NCBI GenBank assembly: GCA_020073085.1 | Contig: JAIQFV010000013.1 | Coordinates: forward strand, 178,979-242,978 | Direction: 5' to 3' | DNA from: Terriglobia bacterium | GTDB taxonomy: Bacteria; Acidobacteriota; Terriglobia; JAIQFV01 | DNA length: 64,000 bases | In this document: positions 58,361-64,000 of the stretch, in pieces | Layout: every line of letters starts with the position of its first letter | How positions within the stretch are numbered: position 1 is the first letter of the stretch | Position numbers and translations under genes: made by a program | Notes under the pieces: model-generated | Databases searched by the model: none | What the model saw: only the letters and a program-made list of their open reading frames with translations | What the model was told of the DNA's origin: nothing

Positions 58361-58448
58361 ATTTCGGATTGCCGATTGCGGATTTTGGATTGGAACAGCC
58401 TTGAGGGGCGAGGGTTCATTCCGAAATCATCAATCCGCAATCCGAAAT
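58361..58448. repeat. Inverted CGGATT-type repeat between the tRNA genes
   Basis: ATTTCGGATTGC at 58361-58372 is exactly inverted at 58437-58448 and related words lie between. It starts two bases after the tRNA-Ile CCA and ends eight bases before tRNA-Ala. Confidence 0.65.
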
Positions 58449-58455
58449 GATGTGT

Positions 58456-58531
58456 GGGGCTGTAGCTCAGCTGGGAGAGCGCGTGATTTGCATTCACGAG
58501 GTCGTGGGTTCGATCCCCATCAGCTCCACCA
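58456..58531 (+). tRNA. tRNA-Ala (TGC)
   Basis: Acceptor GGGGCTG with CAGCTCC, encoded CCA at 58529-58531, anticodon TGC in TTTGCATT, T arm GTTCGATCC. Second tRNA of the rrn spacer. Confidence 0.97.
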
Positions 58532-58694
58532 GATTTCGGAATGCGGAATTTTCGATTGCGGATTGCGGATTTTTGATTTCGGCATGAGGGAAGGGGAAGG
58601 GGTTTTCCATCCTCCGAAATCGCAAATCCGAAGTCCGAAATCGGGTGTTGGGTCTTTGACAATTGAATATTGATGGGTAGTTGATGTTAAGAAT

Positions 58695-61635
<2,941 letters not shown>

Positions 61636-61736
61636 AATCTTATATTAATTACCCATCAATATTGAGTTGTCAGAACCACCCGGTTCGACGGAACGCTTTC
61701 AACTCCGGCGAACCCCCGGTCCACGACTCATCCGCT

Positions 61737-61854
61737 TCCTGGCGGCCATAGCGTGGGGGTACCACCCGATCCCATCCCGAACTCGGTAGTTAAGACCCAC
61801 AGCGCCGATAATACTTCACGGGAAACCGTGCGGGAAGGTAGGACGCTGCCAGGA
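61737..61854 (+). rRNA. rrf: 5S ribosomal RNA
   Basis: About 118 bases: TCCTGGCGGCC at the 5' end pairs with the 3' GCTGCCAGGA; internal CCCATCCCGAACTCGG is typical of loop B/C. Confidence 0.95.
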
Positions 61855-61864
61855 ATAAATCTAG

Positions 61865-61902
61865 AATGGCCCCGCTTGAGTGTTTCAGGCGGGGCCATTT
61901 TG
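61865..61902 (+). terminator. rRNA operon terminator
   Basis: AATGGCCCCGC (61865-61875) pairs perfectly with GCGGGGCCATT (61889-61899), followed by TTT. 11 bases after the 5S gene. Confidence 0.85.
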
Positions 61903-62167
61903 CTTGGGGAGCGAAGAAGGTTCTATCGGCTCAGCTTCAGGATCCCCGCGACCTGAAGGCCGGATTTCACTTCCTCCGGGCTTTGCGATCTATTCCCGAA
62001 GCGCAGAAAAGCCCCGGCACCCGGTGGAGATTCTCATTCCACGAGTCACCTTCAGTAAACCGCGTTTGCCGTGGGAAATGCATATCGGCTGCCTCCGGTG
62101 AACTTGGACTTAAAACCCGCCGGGCACGTAAGGTTTGGCAAAAAGAGACGCTTATCGTATTTTTTAG

Positions 62168-62196
62168 TTGACAGCAAAATTTGGTTCAAGTATTTT
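62168..62196 (+). promoter_or_regulatory. Promoter upstream of the cold-shock gene
   Basis: TTGACA at 62168-62173, 17-base spacer, TATTTT at 62191-62196. Consensus -35 with a fair -10. Confidence 0.6.
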
Positions 62197-62253
62197 TTTT
62201 AGTGCAGTTGTTTTGTGTTTTTGTTGGCTCAGGACTGATTCAATATGAAACAG

Positions 62254-62293
62254 AGGCCGCTGAATTGGCACAACTAAACTCAGCGGCCTTTTT
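62254..62293 (+). terminator. Terminator-like hairpin in the cold-shock leader
   Basis: AGGCCGCTGA (62254-62263) pairs exactly with TCAGCGGCCT (62280-62289), 16-base loop, then TTTTT. It lies between the promoter and the coding region, so it could attenuate transcription or end a short RNA. Confidence 0.6.
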
Positions 62294-62441
62294 CATTTTG
62301 GGTCAGGGGATCAGTCGGGTAGACCAGGGTCGCTCAGCCTCGCGGGCAAACAAGGCAGCACAAAACGTGATTGCAAAGAGCTTCGATCTTGCTAGTCGGG
62401 GTTCTTCAAAAACCTAGCAGCAACGAAGGAGCAATCTCTCA

Positions 62442-62675
62442 ATGGCAAAAGAAACTGGTAAGGTGAAGTGGTTCAATAACAGCAAGGGGTACGGATTCAT
62501 CGAGCGTGAGTCGGGTAGCGATGTCTTTGTGCATCACACGGCGATCCTCGCTGAAGGCTACCGCACCCTGGCTGAAGGCGAACTGGTGAGGTTTGAAGTA
62601 ACCGAGGGCCCGAAAGGTCTCCAGGCCGATAAGGTCGAAAGACTGGGCGCTCAGACTCCACCTCCTCAACAGTAA
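62442..62675 (+). CDS. Cold-shock protein (CspA family)
   Basis: 77 residues, one cold-shock domain: RNA-binding motifs KGYGFIERE (RNP1) and DVFVHH (RNP2), with start [11 protein letters not shown]. The Pro/Gln tail (TPPPQQ) is a small extension. AAGGAG precedes the ATG. It acts as an RNA chaperone. A long leader with a hairpin precedes it and an intrinsic terminator follows. Confidence 0.96.
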   Translation: MAKETGKVKWFNNSKGYGFIERESGSDVFVHHTAILAEGYRTLAEGELVRFEVTEGPKGLQADKVERLGAQTPPPQQ

Positions 62676-62703
62676 ATCGTCACCACAATCTAAACGATAT
62701 TTT

Positions 62704-62733
62704 ACCCGAGGGATTTCGCCCTCGGGTTTTTTT
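62704..62733 (+). terminator. Intrinsic terminator of the cold-shock gene
   Basis: ACCCGAGGG (62704-62712) and CCCTCGGGT (62719-62727), 6-base loop, then TTTTTTT. The group II intron begins immediately after. Confidence 0.9.
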
Positions 62734-62735
62734 GT

Positions 62736-63869
<1,134 letters not shown>

Positions 63870-64000
63870 TGAACGCAAAAGATAACTTCGAGTTTTCCCG
63901 GAAAGTGAAGTTCACGAGAAGAAAACAAAACGCTTGACTTGTGTCACAATAAGTTGTATATATATGTCACATGTCCAGAGCAAGCGATATGCAAAAAGCA
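63870..64000. other. Unrelated DNA joined to the broken intron
   Basis: From about 63870 the sequence is no longer intron. It is AT-rich, holds a consensus promoter (63934-63962) and ends without a complete gene. It is probably the edge of a later insertion. Confidence 0.5.
63934..63962 (+). promoter_or_regulatory. Strong promoter with repeated TGTCACA
   Basis: TTGACT (63934-63939), 17-base spacer, TATATA (63957-63962). TGTCACA occurs at 63942-63948 and 63965-63971, overlapping spacer and start region, a layout expected of a repressor operator. The controlled gene lies beyond the window. Confidence 0.6.

Larger units (their letters stand above)
61903..62441. other. Spacer and cspA-type leader region
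   Basis: No gene from 61903 to about 62160. A consensus promoter at 62168-62196 and a hairpin at 62254-62293 precede the cold-shock gene. Confidence 0.5.

Overview
The window is a 64 kb piece of a high-GC bacterial chromosome that looks acidobacterial. One protein (3613-4605) carries the VWFA-related domain typical of Acidobacteriota. Large secreted proteins with IPT/TIG, carboxypeptidase-regulatory and GWxTD domains, an abundance of TPR proteins and the kdp layout point the same way. This placement rests on protein content and general 16S appearance; no tree could be run.

Layout. 0.7-3.4 kb: polA. 3.6-9 kb: a VWA protein, a SIMPL protein, a TMTC-like membrane/TPR protein and a nitrilase-family hydrolase, all on the minus strand. 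9.3-11 kb: purM-purN. 11-18 kb: a giant secreted IPT protein and a secreted TPR-CHAT protein. 18-24.6 kb: a glycine-zipper protein, tyrS, a patatin, a zinc-ribbon/GspG-like/LamG-like envelope protein, a small membrane protein and a PilZ protein. 24.7-30.9 kb is the accessory part. It holds a 5'-truncated RHS gene with an in-frame stop in its C-terminal tip and an overlapping candidate immunity gene. It also holds an orphan tip remnant, a zinc-ribbon membrane protein, a CPBP-type membrane protein with a degraded first motif, two long inverted repeats and a palindromic tandem array. 30.9-33.8 kb: panC-panB-dNK. 33.9-46.2 kb: a complete minus-strand potassium-uptake locus: porin, micro-ORF, kdpF, kdpA, kdpB, kdpC, a histidine-kinase-like protein lacking its His, kdpD N-half, small membrane protein, kdpD C-half, kdpE. 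46.5-53.3 kb: folK, a secreted helical-repeat protein, ruvB, an outer-membrane protein and a GWxTD protein. 53.5-56.2 kb: rpiB, glyA, rhomboid. 56.5-61.9 kb: a complete rRNA operon (16S, tRNA-Ile, tRNA-Ala, 23S, 5S) with promoter, boxA and terminator. 62.4 kb: a cold-shock gene followed directly by a group II intron, whose reverse transcriptase is cut off near 63.87 kb by unrelated DNA.

How the genes work together. The kdp locus is the only large pathway unit. The porin would admit solutes to the periplasm, KdpFABC pumps K+, and the split KdpD plus KdpE and a kinase-like protein with an intact ATPase core but no phospho-acceptor would sense and regulate. The locus sits between folK and dNK-panB-panC, genes I recall as neighbours in relatives. 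purM-purN and panB-panC are compact biosynthetic pairs.

The points most worth checking are the kinase-like protein lacking its His, the micro-ORFs of the kdp operon, the broken RHS tip with its ATGA-coupled neighbour, and the intron placed exactly behind an intrinsic terminator. I found no CRISPR array and no prophage.
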